This document shows positions 47,777-56,494 of a stretch of 64,000 bases of DNA, in pieces (the first letter of the stretch is position 1; the number at the start of each line of letters is the position of its first letter). A model generated the notes under the pieces. It was not told the origin of the DNA. It saw only the letters and a program-made list of their open reading frames with translations, and did no database searches. Where the stretch lies: positions 62,001-126,000 of the forward strand of contig JAKFUL010000015.1 of NCBI GenBank assembly GCA_021732665.1. The letters run 5' to 3'. This DNA comes from Acetobacteraceae bacterium. GTDB taxonomy: Bacteria > Pseudomonadota > Alphaproteobacteria > Acetobacterales > Acetobacteraceae. The position numbers and the translations under genes are program-made.

Positions 47777-47853
47777 GAGTTTCGGAGAGTCCGGGAGAGA
47801 CAGGCCCGGCGGCGGGTCAGCGCCGCCGGGTTGGGCACGGCACGTCGGTCGTA

Positions 47854-48174
47854 TCAGTTCACGCGGGCAGGCGCGGGGGCCGTGCCGGGCGTGGGCGCCG
47901 GGCGCTGGGCCTGGCCCTGGACCGTGCCGGCGGGCGCCGGGGTGACGGGCCGGGCGGCCTGCGGCTGGACGCTGCCACCGGGCAGCGCCGGCGTGGCGGG
48001 GCGAGCGGCGGTGGTATTGCCGGTGCCAGGCGCCGCGGGGGCGGTGCTGGCCACGGCGGGCCGCGTCGCCGGCGCGGTGGCCGAGGGCGCGCTCGTGCCC
48101 TGGGCGAAGACGGGAACGGCCGCGCCCATCAGCAGGGCGGTGGCGAGGGAGAGGCGGGTGAAGGACTTGTGCAC
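47854..48174 (-). CDS. small exported Pro/Ala-rich protein
   Basis: A 106-residue protein with a clean signal peptide (LSLATALLMGAAVPVFAQG, residues 8-26). The remaining 80 residues are low-complexity Ala, Pro, Thr and Gly with repeats of the ATRPAV, ARPATPALPGG and ARPVTPAPAG kind, so the protein is probably disordered in the periplasm. I do not recognise a family. A start with TTTCCTCC on the plus strand behind it (GGAGGAAA upstream on this strand) gives a good ribosome site. Confidence 0.7.
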   Translation of the reverse strand: MHKSFTRLSLATALLMGAAVPVFAQGTSAPSATAPATRPAVASTAPAAPGTGNTTAARPATPALPGGSVQPQAARPVTPAPAGTVQGQAQRPAPTPGTAPAPARVN

Positions 48175-48317
48175 TTGTTTCCTCCTGTGGAGCTGGTGCG
48201 AGACAGAGATTGCCGGTGACCAGAGGCGCCAGAAGGGCGGTGCGAAGGTATGTTCAGGGCGGGCGCGGCGAAGTGAAGGCGGCTGTGGCGCGCCGCCACA
48301 ATGCTGAACCGGACATG

Positions 48318-48338
48318 AAAAAGGGGCCCGAAGGCCCC
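48318..48338 (-). terminator. intrinsic terminator after the glycine-zipper lipoprotein gene
   Basis: On the minus strand GGGGCC, loop TTCG and GGCCCC are followed by five T: a perfect 6-bp stem with a stable tetraloop. It lies 21 bp past the stop codon of the lipoprotein gene. Confidence 0.85.
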
Positions 48339-48359
48339 TTCCCCGTGCCGCGCGGTCGC

Positions 48360-48635
48360 CTACTTCGGCGGCTGATAGCCGCGCGGCGGCGGCGCGTATT
48401 GCGGCTGCGGCTGCGGCGTCGTGAGGACGCCGGTGGCGCCGCCCACCAGCGCGCCAACGCCGGCACCGATGGCCGCCCCGCGGCCACCGCCGGCGATGGC
48501 GCCCAGCGCCGCACCCGAGCCGGCGCCGATCAGCGCGCCGCCCGCCGCGCGCTGCGTGGGGTCGTTGGGGTTGGTGCAGGCCGTGGTCGCGAGGGCAGCG
48601 AGAAGCACGGCGGGCAGGGCGAGTTTACGGAGCAT
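48360..48635 (-). CDS. glycine-zipper lipoprotein
   Basis: A 91-residue protein. A lipoprotein signal (LPAVLLAALATTAC, lipobox ATTAC) is followed by a glycine-zipper segment of about 40 residues (GGALIGAGSGAALGAIAGGG, GAAIGAGVGALVGGATG), and a Pro/Gln/Tyr-rich tail. Such OmpA-linked or SlyB-like small lipoproteins sit in the outer membrane. The start ATG at 48635 has GAAGGAAC upstream. A strong terminator follows. Confidence 0.85.
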   Translation of the reverse strand: MLRKLALPAVLLAALATTACTNPNDPTQRAAGGALIGAGSGAALGAIAGGGRGAAIGAGVGALVGGATGVLTTPQPQPQYAPPPRGYQPPK

Positions 48636-48764
48636 GGCTGGTTCCTTCTGCGGCCCGACCGGACCGATTCTTGATGGTGGAAGCAGAGCACATAAGCCCG
48701 GCTCGGGGCAAGATTTGGGCGGTTGCCGGCGGGGTGGCGAGCCTGCACTCTCGCCGCACGAGCA

Positions 48765-49235
48765 TTGTCCGCCGCGCCCGCCTCGCCCTCCGTCTCGCCA
48801 GCCAGCCCCGCCTTGGCGCAGGACAGGCTGGTGACGCTGGTGGTGCCCTATGCACCCGGCGGCGCCATCGACGTGCTGGCCAGCGCTTTCGCGCCCGGGC
48901 TGGGCGATGCGCTGGGGCGGAATCTGGTGATCGATACGCGGTCCGGGGCCGATGGCAATGTCGGTGCCGCCGGCCCCGCGCAGCAAGCGGGGCCCAATGC
49001 GCTGGCGTTGGGCGCGGATCTGTGGCGCGGGGGCCATCCGAAGCCTGGTCGTCGTCGCGCCTGCCTCGCCGCATCGTGATCTGAACAGTCCGCTGGCGGC
49101 GGGGCCGGCGCTGACCCATGTGCCCTATCGAGGCGCGGCGGCACCGGCTGGGCGGGCCTCAATTCTGATTTCGGGCTGGAACGCGTTGGGCGAAGGCCAT
49201 GATGATCGCTTGCTCACGCAACAATATCGCGCAAA
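48765..49235 (+). pseudogene. decayed Bug/TctC receptor gene
   Basis: Bug-type sequence can be read in pieces: a signal-like SVSPASPALAQ, then LVTLVVPYAPGGAIDVLASAF, a degraded VIDTRSGADGNVGAAGPA, and, after a frame change near 49040, SLVVVAPASPHRDL and ALTHVPYRGAA. About half of the normal length between those blocks is missing and no C-terminal part remains. The fragment runs into an amidohydrolase remnant. The gene must once have been on the plus strand, opposite to the neighbouring genes. Confidence 0.65.
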
Positions 49236-49455
49236 CGCGCGCTGCAATCCGTCACCAATGACGGCGGCTGGCTGACCATGGACGAGAGCCGCAAAGGTAG
49301 CATCGAAGCCGGAATACTGGCCGACCTGGCGGCTCTGACAGACAACCCGCTGACCTGCGCGGAGACCACCCCGCCCGGCATCGAGGCGAAGCTGACCATG
49401 GTGGGCGGGCGCCTCGTGCATGTGACTGGGCGCGCGGGTTGCCCGGGCGCCCTCA
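49236..49455 (+). pseudogene. decayed amidohydrolase, C-terminal fragment
   Basis: The frame gives ALQSVTNDGGWLTMDE, SRKGSIEAGILADLAALTDNPLTC and IEAKLTMVGGRLVHVTG, which is the C-terminal end of amidohydrolase-superfamily proteins (YtcJ-like, with the usual KGSIExGxLADL signature). The catalytic barrel with its metal ligands is absent. The frame runs on into the 3' end of the convergent cysG gene. With the Bug remnant before it, this is a decayed uptake-and-hydrolysis operon. Confidence 0.65.
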
Positions 49456-50775
49456 GGCCGCGTAGGCCAATGCCCGCTCGCCCGCCGTCATCGCCACCGC
49501 CTCTCCCAGCAGCAGCAGTGCCGGCCCGCCGGTGGTCCATTCCGGCGCTTCATTGCTGATGCTGGTCAGATTGCCGCGCAGCGTGCGTTGCTGTGGTGTG
49601 CCGCCGCGTTCGATCATGGCCGCGGGGGTGTCGCTGGGCATGCCGGCGGCCAGCAGCCCCGCGCGCAGGGCCGGCAGGGTGACCACGCCCATATAGACGG
49701 CCAGAGTCTGTCCGGGCCGGGCCAGGGCTTCGAAGTCCAGATCGAGCCGGCCGTCCTGGGTGTGGCCGGTGACGAAGGTCAAGCCGCGGGCCACGCCGCG
49801 AAGCGTGAGGGGAATACCGGCCTGGGCTGCGCAGGCCAGGGCGGCGGTCACCCCCGGTACCACCTCGTGGGCCACGCCCGCGCGGGCCAGGGCGGCCGCT
49901 TCCTCGCCGCCGCGGCCGAAGACGAAGGGGTCGCCGCCCTTCAGCCGCACCACGCGCTTGCCCTCCAGCGCCAGGCGTACGAGCAGCGCGTTGATGTCCT
50001 GCTGCTTCATGCAGTGATTGGCGCGCAGCTTGCCCACATAGATGCGCTCGGCGTCGCGCCGCGCCATGTCCAGCACCGCCTCGCCCACCAGCCGGTCATG
50101 CACGATCACGTCGGCCTCGCCGAGCAGGCGCAGCGCGCGCAGCGTCAGCAGGTCGGCCGCGCCCGGGCCGCCGCCGACGAGGAAGACCATGCCGGCAGGG
50201 CGGGTTTCGCTGCTCTCCAGCATGGTGGCGAAGGCGGCTTCGGCCTCCTCCTGCCGGCCGGCCAGGGCGAGCTCGGCCGGGGCGCCGGAAAAGGCCCGTT
50301 CCAGGAAGGCGCGGCGGGCGGGCAGGGCCGGCAGCCGGGCGCGGACCGCGGCCTGGAAGCGCGCGCCCAGCGCCGCCACTCGGCCGATGAGCGGCGGCAG
50401 CACGGCCTCGATCTTCTGCCGCAGCATCCGCGCGAGCACGGGGGCGGCACCGCCGGTGGAGACGGCCACGGTGATGTCATCGCGCTCAATGACCGCGGGA
50501 GAGATGAAGCTGCACAATTCCGGGCGATCGACGATGTTGACGGGGATGCCGCGGGCCTGGGCGGCTTCGCTGAGGGCATGCAGCTCGGCCTCAGGCGCAT
50601 CGGCGCCCAGGGCAAGGGCGATGCCGTCCAGCAATTCCGGTGAGAAGACATCGGCCTGGCGGATGATGGCGCCGGCGCGCTTCAACGGTTCAGCCTTGCG
50701 CTCCGCCACCTCACCGCTGCCCAGCAGCAGCACGGTTCGGCCATCGAGCTTCAGGAAGGCAGGATAGTGGCGCAT
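49453..50775 (-). CDS. cysG: siroheme synthase CysG (fused)
   Basis: A 440-residue two-part enzyme. The N-terminal half, beginning KLDGRTVLLLGSGEVAERK, is the precorrin-2 dehydrogenase/ferrochelatase; the C-terminal half (from about 195) is uroporphyrinogen-III methyltransferase, with VFLVGGGPGAADLLTLRAL, and VVRLKGGDPFVFGRGGEE. It makes siroheme for nitrite and sulfite reductases. Its start abuts the nitrate reductase stop, so it is the last gene of the nas operon and probably supplies cofactor to NirA. Confidence 0.94.
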   Translation of the reverse strand: MRHYPAFLKLDGRTVLLLGSGEVAERKAEPLKRAGAIIRQADVFSPELLDGIALALGADAPEAELHALSEAAQARGIPVNIVDRPELCSFISPAVIERDDITVAVSTGGAAPVLARMLRQKIEAVLPPLIGRVAALGARFQAAVRARLPALPARRAFLERAFSGAPAELALAGRQEEAEAAFATMLESSETRPAGMVFLVGGGPGAADLLTLRALRLLGEADVIVHDRLVGEAVLDMARRDAERIYVGKLRANHCMKQQDINALLVRLALEGKRVVRLKGGDPFVFGRGGEEAAALARAGVAHEVVPGVTAALACAAQAGIPLTLRGVARGLTFVTGHTQDGRLDLDFEALARPGQTLAVYMGVVTLPALRAGLLAAGMPSDTPAAMIERGGTPQQRTLRGNLTSISNEAPEWTTGGPALLLLGEAVAMTAGERALAYAA

Positions 50776-53313
50776 TCATGTGGATTCCGGCACCGGGAGG
50801 GCGGCACATAGGGCGGCGATCTCGGGACGGCAAGAACCGCAGCCGGTGCCGGCCTCGGTCGCCTTACCCACCGCCGCCACGCCCTCGGCGCCGGCGCGGA
50901 TGGCAGCCTCGATCGCGGCGCGGGAAACGCCATGGCAGATGCAGATGGTGGGCGAGGGCGGCGGGCCCTCGGCCGGCCGGCCGGCGAGCAGGGTGCGCCG
51001 CGCATCGCTGCCGATGGCGGAGCCGGCGAACAGCGAGGCCAGCCATTCGCGCGGCGGCAGGGCGTGGTCGGGGCCGAGGAAGATCACCGAGATCAGCCGC
51101 CCCTCGCACAGCTGGGCGGCGCGATGCAGCTCCCTGTCCTGAAAGGTGATCCAGGTGGCCCCGGGCACGGCGCATGCGGCGCGCAGTTCCTCGAGGGGAG
51201 GGGCGCCCCGTCCGGCCATCTCATGGCGCCAGACATCGCCTTCGAGAGGAATGAAGGCCTGCCAGGGCGCGGCGGAGGCGAGCTTGCCCCGGTGCAGCAC
51301 GAAGCCATGCCAGTCCGCGACATAGGGCGTCAGCGCGACGGGGGTGTGCTTCAACTCGGGCTGGCCGCTGACCGGGTCGGTATCGGGGTTCACGGCGGCA
51401 TTGATGCGCGCCGCACCCGCCCAGACATCGGTCCAGTGCATGGGCGCGAAGACATCGCCGCGGCGCTGCGCCTGGTCGTGCTTCAGCCGCAGCACGGCCG
51501 CACCCCAGCGGCTGGCGACGCGTACCAGCGCGCCGTCGGAGGCGGGGGCGTCATCGGGATGGGCATGCAGCAGCGGCTCGGGACTATGGGCCATCAGGCG
51601 CGGCACCGGGCCGGTGCGCGTCATGGTGTGCCACTGGTCGCGCAGGCGGCCGGTGTTGAGCGCGAGGGGATGGGCATCGCCCGGCGCGTTCGCCGGCGCG
51701 CGGAACGGGGTGGCGACGAAGCGCTGAACCGGCGGCACGATCCGGCCGCCGACATCGCCGCGCCGAGCCACGGGCCAGCGGGTGGGTGGCATCGACGCGT
51801 ATTCGGCGTCGCTCAGCTCGGCCAGGCCGGAAATGTCGAACTGGCGCAGCGACGGACGCGCAAGGCCGGTGGTGGCGGCGTGCTCGCGGAAAATCGCGGC
51901 GGCGTTGGGCCATGCGAAGGCATCGCCCCAGCCCAGCCGGGTGGCGACCTGGGCGATGATCCACCAATCCGGCCTCGCCTCGCCCGGCGCGGGCAGAAAG
52001 CCGCGCTGGCGGCTGATCACGCGCTCGCTGTTTGTGACGGTGCCGTCCTTCTCGCCCCAGCCCAGCGCCGGCAGGCGGATGCGCGCGGCGCGCACCGTGT
52101 CGGAATCGGCCACGCAATCGCTGACGACGAGGGTGGGGGTGCGGGCCAGCGCCGCGCGCACCGAATCCGAGGCCGGCAGCGACACGGCGGGGTTGGTCGC
52201 CATGACCCAGAGCGCGCCGATGCGCCCCTCGGCCGCGGCGCGGAACATGTCCACCGCCTTGAGGCCGGGGCGGGGGGCCAGGTTGGGTGCGCGCCAGAAG
52301 CTGGCCAGCGCTTCGGCCTCGCCCGGTGTTTCCCATTCCAGATGGCCGGCCAGCATATTCGCCAAGGCGCCCGTCTCCCGGCCGCCCATGGCATTGGGTT
52401 GGCCGGTTATGCTGAATGGCCCGCCACCGGGCCGGCCCAGGCTGCCATGCAGCATGTGGCAGTTGATGATGGCATTTGCCTTGTCGGCGCCGGCGCTGGA
52501 TTGGTTGGCGCCCTGGCTGAACAGGGTGACGGTCTTTTCCGTGCTGGCGAACCAGTCGAAGAATTTTTTCGTGTCCGCGGCGGGCAGCCCTGTTTCCCCG
52601 CCAGCAGCGGCCAGCGCCGCCGCCAACCCCGGCTTCTCGCTGCGAAACCCCGCGCCGCTCAGGTGCCGCAGCAACGCGTTGAACAATGCCACATCGCCGC
52701 CAGGGCGGATCGGGAGGTGCAGCTCCGCACCCTCACAGCTCGCCGTCCGCCGCGGGTCGATCACCACCACCCGCTTGCCCGCGCGCGCGGCCTGGATGCG
52801 CTGGAACAGCACGGGGTGGCACCAGGCGAGGTTGGAGCCGACGAGCACGATCAGCTCCGCCTGCTCCAGATCCTCATAGGTGCAGGGCACGATGTCCTCG
52901 CCGAAGGCCCGCTTGTGGCCGGCGACGGCGGAGGCCATGCAAAGACGCGAATTGCTGTCGATATTGGCGGTGCCGAGGAAACCCTTGGCGAATTTGTTGG
53001 CGGCGTAATAATCCTCGGTCAGCAGCTGGCCGGAGACGTAAAGCGCCGTGGCGTCCGGGCCATTGGTTGCGCGCGCAACGGCGAAGGCCTCGGCCACGGC
53101 ATCGAGTGCCGCATCCCAGCTGGCGCGCTTGCCGTCGACTTCAGGGTGGAGCAGGCGGTTGGCGGCGGCGATGGTTTCGCCCAGCGCCGTGCCCTTGCTG
53201 CACAGCCGGCCGTGGTTGGCGGGGTGCGCAGGGTCCCCCGCGACGGGGCCGGTGCCATTGGCCAGGACGCCGCAGCCGACGCCGCAATAGGGGCAGGTGG
53301 TGCGCGTGCTCAA
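50776..53313 (-). CDS. nasA: assimilatory nitrate reductase, molybdopterin subunit NasA
   Basis: An 845-residue molybdopterin oxidoreductase. The N-terminal 4Fe-4S binding motif is TTCPYCGVGCGV with CSKGTALGET; GPFSITGQPNAMGGRETG and NTGRLRDQWHTMTRTG follow, and a C-terminal BFD-like 2Fe-2S domain has ICICHGVSRAAIEAAIRAG and GCGSCRPEI. It reduces nitrate to nitrite in the cytoplasm. The start is placed at a TTG (53313) overlapping the upstream stop by 4 bp; a further upstream start at 53361 would overlap it by 52 bp. Confidence 0.92.
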   Translation of the reverse strand: MSTRTTCPYCGVGCGVLANGTGPVAGDPAHPANHGRLCSKGTALGETIAAANRLLHPEVDGKRASWDAALDAVAEAFAVARATNGPDATALYVSGQLLTEDYYAANKFAKGFLGTANIDSNSRLCMASAVAGHKRAFGEDIVPCTYEDLEQAELIVLVGSNLAWCHPVLFQRIQAARAGKRVVVIDPRRTASCEGAELHLPIRPGGDVALFNALLRHLSGAGFRSEKPGLAAALAAAGGETGLPAADTKKFFDWFASTEKTVTLFSQGANQSSAGADKANAIINCHMLHGSLGRPGGGPFSITGQPNAMGGRETGALANMLAGHLEWETPGEAEALASFWRAPNLAPRPGLKAVDMFRAAAEGRIGALWVMATNPAVSLPASDSVRAALARTPTLVVSDCVADSDTVRAARIRLPALGWGEKDGTVTNSERVISRQRGFLPAPGEARPDWWIIAQVATRLGWGDAFAWPNAAAIFREHAATTGLARPSLRQFDISGLAELSDAEYASMPPTRWPVARRGDVGGRIVPPVQRFVATPFRAPANAPGDAHPLALNTGRLRDQWHTMTRTGPVPRLMAHSPEPLLHAHPDDAPASDGALVRVASRWGAAVLRLKHDQAQRRGDVFAPMHWTDVWAGAARINAAVNPDTDPVSGQPELKHTPVALTPYVADWHGFVLHRGKLASAAPWQAFIPLEGDVWRHEMAGRGAPPLEELRAACAVPGATWITFQDRELHRAAQLCEGRLISVIFLGPDHALPPREWLASLFAGSAIGSDARRTLLAGRPAEGPPPSPTICICHGVSRAAIEAAIRAGAEGVAAVGKATEAGTGCGSCRPEIAALCAALPVPEST

Positions 53314-54797
53314 TAGACGTCGCGCTGATAGCGGTTCGCTTTCGCCAGGCTGGCCAGCCACGACTTGGCGGCGGCCGCATCCATGCCGCCCTGGATCATG
53401 GCGACCTCACGCAGCGCGGCGTCCACGTCGCGCGCCATGCGCAACGCGTCGCCACACACATAGAAATGCGCGCCCGCCTGCAGCCAGGCCCAGAGCTCCG
53501 CCGCCTCCTCAGCCATGCGATGCTGAACGTAGATTTTTTCGACGCCATCGCGCGACCAGGCGAGCGACAGGCGTTCCAGCACACCGGCCTCCTGCCACTC
53601 CAGGATCTCCTCGCGGAAGAGGAAATCCGTGCCGCTGCGCTGGTCGCCGAAGAACAGCCAGTTGCGGCCGGGATCTTCCCCCAGCGCGCGGTGCTGGAGA
53701 AAAGCGCGGAAGGGGGCGATGCCGGTGCCGGGGCCGACCATGATGACCGGCGTCCCGGCGTTGTCGGGCAGACGGAAATGGCTGTGCTGGATGAAGACAG
53801 GCAAAGCCGCGTCGGCACGATAGGCGAGATGGCAGGAGGCGACGCCATCACGCACCCGCCCACGCCGCTCTGCCCGCGCCACACCGACGCACAGGTCCAC
53901 ATGCCCGGGCATGGCGCGAGGACTGGAGGCGATGGAATAGAGGCGGGGTTTCAGGCGCGGCAGCGCCGCCACCAGATCGGCCAGCGGCGGGCGAGCGGAG
54001 GGGAAGGCCAGCAGCAGGTCCAACAGGTCGGCATCCGCCGGTTCGGCATTGTCATCGCCATCGGCCAGTGCCCGCAGGGCGGCGGCCTCCGCGGGGTCTT
54101 TCGCATGCCGGGCAAGCAGCGCCGAGGTGGTGTCGCCCGGGCGGGCGATATCGCGCTCATGCGCGAAAGCCTCGTGCAGTTCCGGCGCGCCGAGTGCGGT
54201 CACCACCGCCTGGACCAGCGCCGGGTCGTTGGGGGCGGCCACACTCAGGCTGTCGCCGGGCTGATAGGGCTGGGTCAGCGCGATGCGGATATGGCGGACA
54301 TCCTTGGCGCTTCCTTCGCGGGTGAGTTTCTCGGCGAAGAGGACCGACGCCATTTCCGTGGTGGGCGCGGGCGTCGATACGACCGTTGGGTTCGCTACCA
54401 CTGGCGCCTCGGCCAGCATCGCCTTCAGCGCGCGGGCGGTGGTCCGGCCGCCGGGCACGCAGAGGCTGGCGGAGGCCTCGCGCCCCTCCGCCAACGCCTC
54501 GGCGTAGCTCTGGCAAAGATAGCCGCATTGGCCGCAATCCAGCTGCGCCATGGCGGCCATCAGGCGGCGTTTCCGGGGCTTGCCTTCGGCCAGGGCCAGG
54601 CGTTCTTCCAGCTCCAACGCCGGGTCGTGCCAGGGCATGTCCTCCGCTTCCGCGGGCGCGGCGACGGGGGTGCTGTTCACCTCGGCGCCGCCGTAGAGAC
54701 CGGCGAAGAAGCCGTTGAGCCAGGCCCGCTGCTCAGGGCTGAAGGGGGCGGATTCCGGGATGACCGGAACCACGGCGATGGGCGACATCGCGTTCAT
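53310..54797 (-). CDS. flavoprotein reductase with N-terminal Cys-rich domain (CysJ-like)
   Basis: A 495-residue protein of the sulfite-reductase flavoprotein family without a flavodoxin domain. Near residue 85, QLDCGQCGYLCQSYAEAL and SLCVPGG provide four Cys for a probable Fe-S cluster. The FAD-binding region has RLYSIASSPRAMPG, and the NADPH site has VGPGTGIAPFRAFLQHRA. It probably passes electrons from NADPH to nitrate reductase. The start overlaps the nirA stop by 4 bp. Confidence 0.85.
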   Translation of the reverse strand: MNAMSPIAVVPVIPESAPFSPEQRAWLNGFFAGLYGGAEVNSTPVAAPAEAEDMPWHDPALELEERLALAEGKPRKRRLMAAMAQLDCGQCGYLCQSYAEALAEGREASASLCVPGGRTTARALKAMLAEAPVVANPTVVSTPAPTTEMASVLFAEKLTREGSAKDVRHIRIALTQPYQPGDSLSVAAPNDPALVQAVVTALGAPELHEAFAHERDIARPGDTTSALLARHAKDPAEAAALRALADGDDNAEPADADLLDLLLAFPSARPPLADLVAALPRLKPRLYSIASSPRAMPGHVDLCVGVARAERRGRVRDGVASCHLAYRADAALPVFIQHSHFRLPDNAGTPVIMVGPGTGIAPFRAFLQHRALGEDPGRNWLFFGDQRSGTDFLFREEILEWQEAGVLERLSLAWSRDGVEKIYVQHRMAEEAAELWAWLQAGAHFYVCGDALRMARDVDAALREVAMIQGGMDAAAAKSWLASLAKANRYQRDVY

Positions 54798-56494
54798 GCG
54801 GCGACCTCCTCGGCATCGGCCATGGCGTTCAGGGCGGCCTCGTCGTGAACCGCCGTGAAGGCCTGGAAGCTTTCGCCCGGTGCCTCGCGCAGCCAGGCCT
54901 GGAGCAGTTTCAGCAGCAGCGGCGCCAGTTCATCGACCGCGATCTTCGGGCGGATCAGGCGGCCGATCTTCTGCTCGGGCCCCGCGCCACCGCCGATGTG
55001 GATGTCGTAGCCCTCGACCTCCTCCTCGCCGCGTTCGACCTTCGCGCCGAGCAGCCCGATATCGGCGACATAGTGTTGCGCGCAGGAATGGTGGCATCCC
55101 GTGAAATGGATGTTGATCGGCGCGGGCAGGGTGATGCGGGCGTCCAGCCATTCCGCGATCTCGGCCGCGTGCTTCTTCGTGTTGGAGGCGGCGAATTTGC
55201 AACCCGCATTGCCGGTGCAGGCCACGAGGCCGCCGCGCAGATGGCTCGCGTCATGGCTCAGGCCCAGCGCCGCGATCCCGGCCAGCAGCGGTGCCGGGTC
55301 GGCCACATCGGGGATGATCAGGCTCTGCCACACCGTCAGGCGCAGCTCGCCCGAACCATGGCGGTCGGCCAGCGCTGCCAGCCCGCGCATCTGTTCCACC
55401 GTCAGGCGCCCCAGCGGCGTCACGACGCCGACATAGCTCAGCCCGTTCTGCTTCTGCGCATGCACGCCGACATGGCCGTGCTTGGCCCCGGCCGGCGCCA
55501 GTTCCAGCGAGTTCGGGCGCGGCAGCGGGCGGCCGAACACGGCCTCCACCTCGGCCAGGAATTTTGCGAACCCCCAGCGGTCCAGCAGATATTTCAGGCG
55601 CGCCTTCTTACGGTCGGTGCGGTCGCCATGGGCGATGAAGACGCGCAGGATGGCATCGCACAGCTTCACCGCGTCCCTTGGTTCCACCGCCACCCCGGTC
55701 TGCCGCGCGAAGTCCATATGGCCGGTGATGCCGCCCAGGCCCAGCGCATACATCACCGTGCCATCCGCCGCGCGCGCGGCGCGCAGGGAGATATCGTTGG
55801 TCTCCTCCAGCACCGCCACGGCGCCGCCGCCATCCAGCGCGATATTGAATTTTCGCGGCAGTCCAAACAGGTCGCGCGTGGTCAGGATGTGGTGGTGCAG
55901 CGCACGCACCTGCGGACGGGTGTCGATCCACTCCGCGGCGTCGATCCCCACCGTCGGGCTGGCGGTGATGTTGCGGACGTTGTCGGCGCCGGTGCCGCGC
56001 GGCAGCAGGCCGATCTCGCCCAGGCGCATGACCACCAGCGGGCCATTCTCGGCGGCGATCTCGCGAATCTGCAGGTTCGCGCGCGTGGTGATGTCGAGAT
56101 ACCCGCCGCCCAGCTCGGCGGCGATATCGGCGGCGCCGCGGGCCTGGTGGGCGGTCAGGATGCCGCCCGGGATCCGCAGCCTGGTCATGAAGGAATTCTG
56201 CGCGGGGGCGACGAAGAACAGCCCGTGATACTTCGTCATCAGCACATCGGTACCTTTGGGGAAGGCCCCGGCCTCAGCCCGCGCCGTCAGCTCATCCCAG
56301 CGGTCGAGCGGGTGTTTCTCGCGTTTGGCTATCTCCTCCGGCGTCAGCTTGCCGCCGGCCGCCATGGCCGCGTCCTGCGCGGCGCGCAGGGCGTCGGCAG
56401 GGGCGCTGCCCTCCGTCGCCGGCTTGCCGCGGCGGGCTTCCACCCCGGCGACAAACCCCTTCAGGTATTCCTGCTGCTCGTCGGAGAAATTCAT
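54794..56494 (-). CDS. siroheme nitrite/sulfite reductase (NirA-like)
   Basis: A 566-residue reductase. Two ferredoxin-like half-domains and two siroheme-4Fe4S halves are present; ACTGNAGCKFAASNTKKHA (near 430) and FTGCHHSCAQHYVADIGLLG (near 475) hold the cluster Cys. It reduces nitrite to ammonium in six electrons. In this operon nitrite is the likely substrate, but the same fold serves sulfite. Overlaps of 4 bp join it to both neighbours. Confidence 0.9.
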   Translation of the reverse strand: MNFSDEQQEYLKGFVAGVEARRGKPATEGSAPADALRAAQDAAMAAGGKLTPEEIAKREKHPLDRWDELTARAEAGAFPKGTDVLMTKYHGLFFVAPAQNSFMTRLRIPGGILTAHQARGAADIAAELGGGYLDITTRANLQIREIAAENGPLVVMRLGEIGLLPRGTGADNVRNITASPTVGIDAAEWIDTRPQVRALHHHILTTRDLFGLPRKFNIALDGGGAVAVLEETNDISLRAARAADGTVMYALGLGGITGHMDFARQTGVAVEPRDAVKLCDAILRVFIAHGDRTDRKKARLKYLLDRWGFAKFLAEVEAVFGRPLPRPNSLELAPAGAKHGHVGVHAQKQNGLSYVGVVTPLGRLTVEQMRGLAALADRHGSGELRLTVWQSLIIPDVADPAPLLAGIAALGLSHDASHLRGGLVACTGNAGCKFAASNTKKHAAEIAEWLDARITLPAPINIHFTGCHHSCAQHYVADIGLLGAKVERGEEEVEGYDIHIGGGAGPEQKIGRLIRPKIAVDELAPLLLKLLQAWLREAPGESFQAFTAVHDEAALNAMADAEEVAA

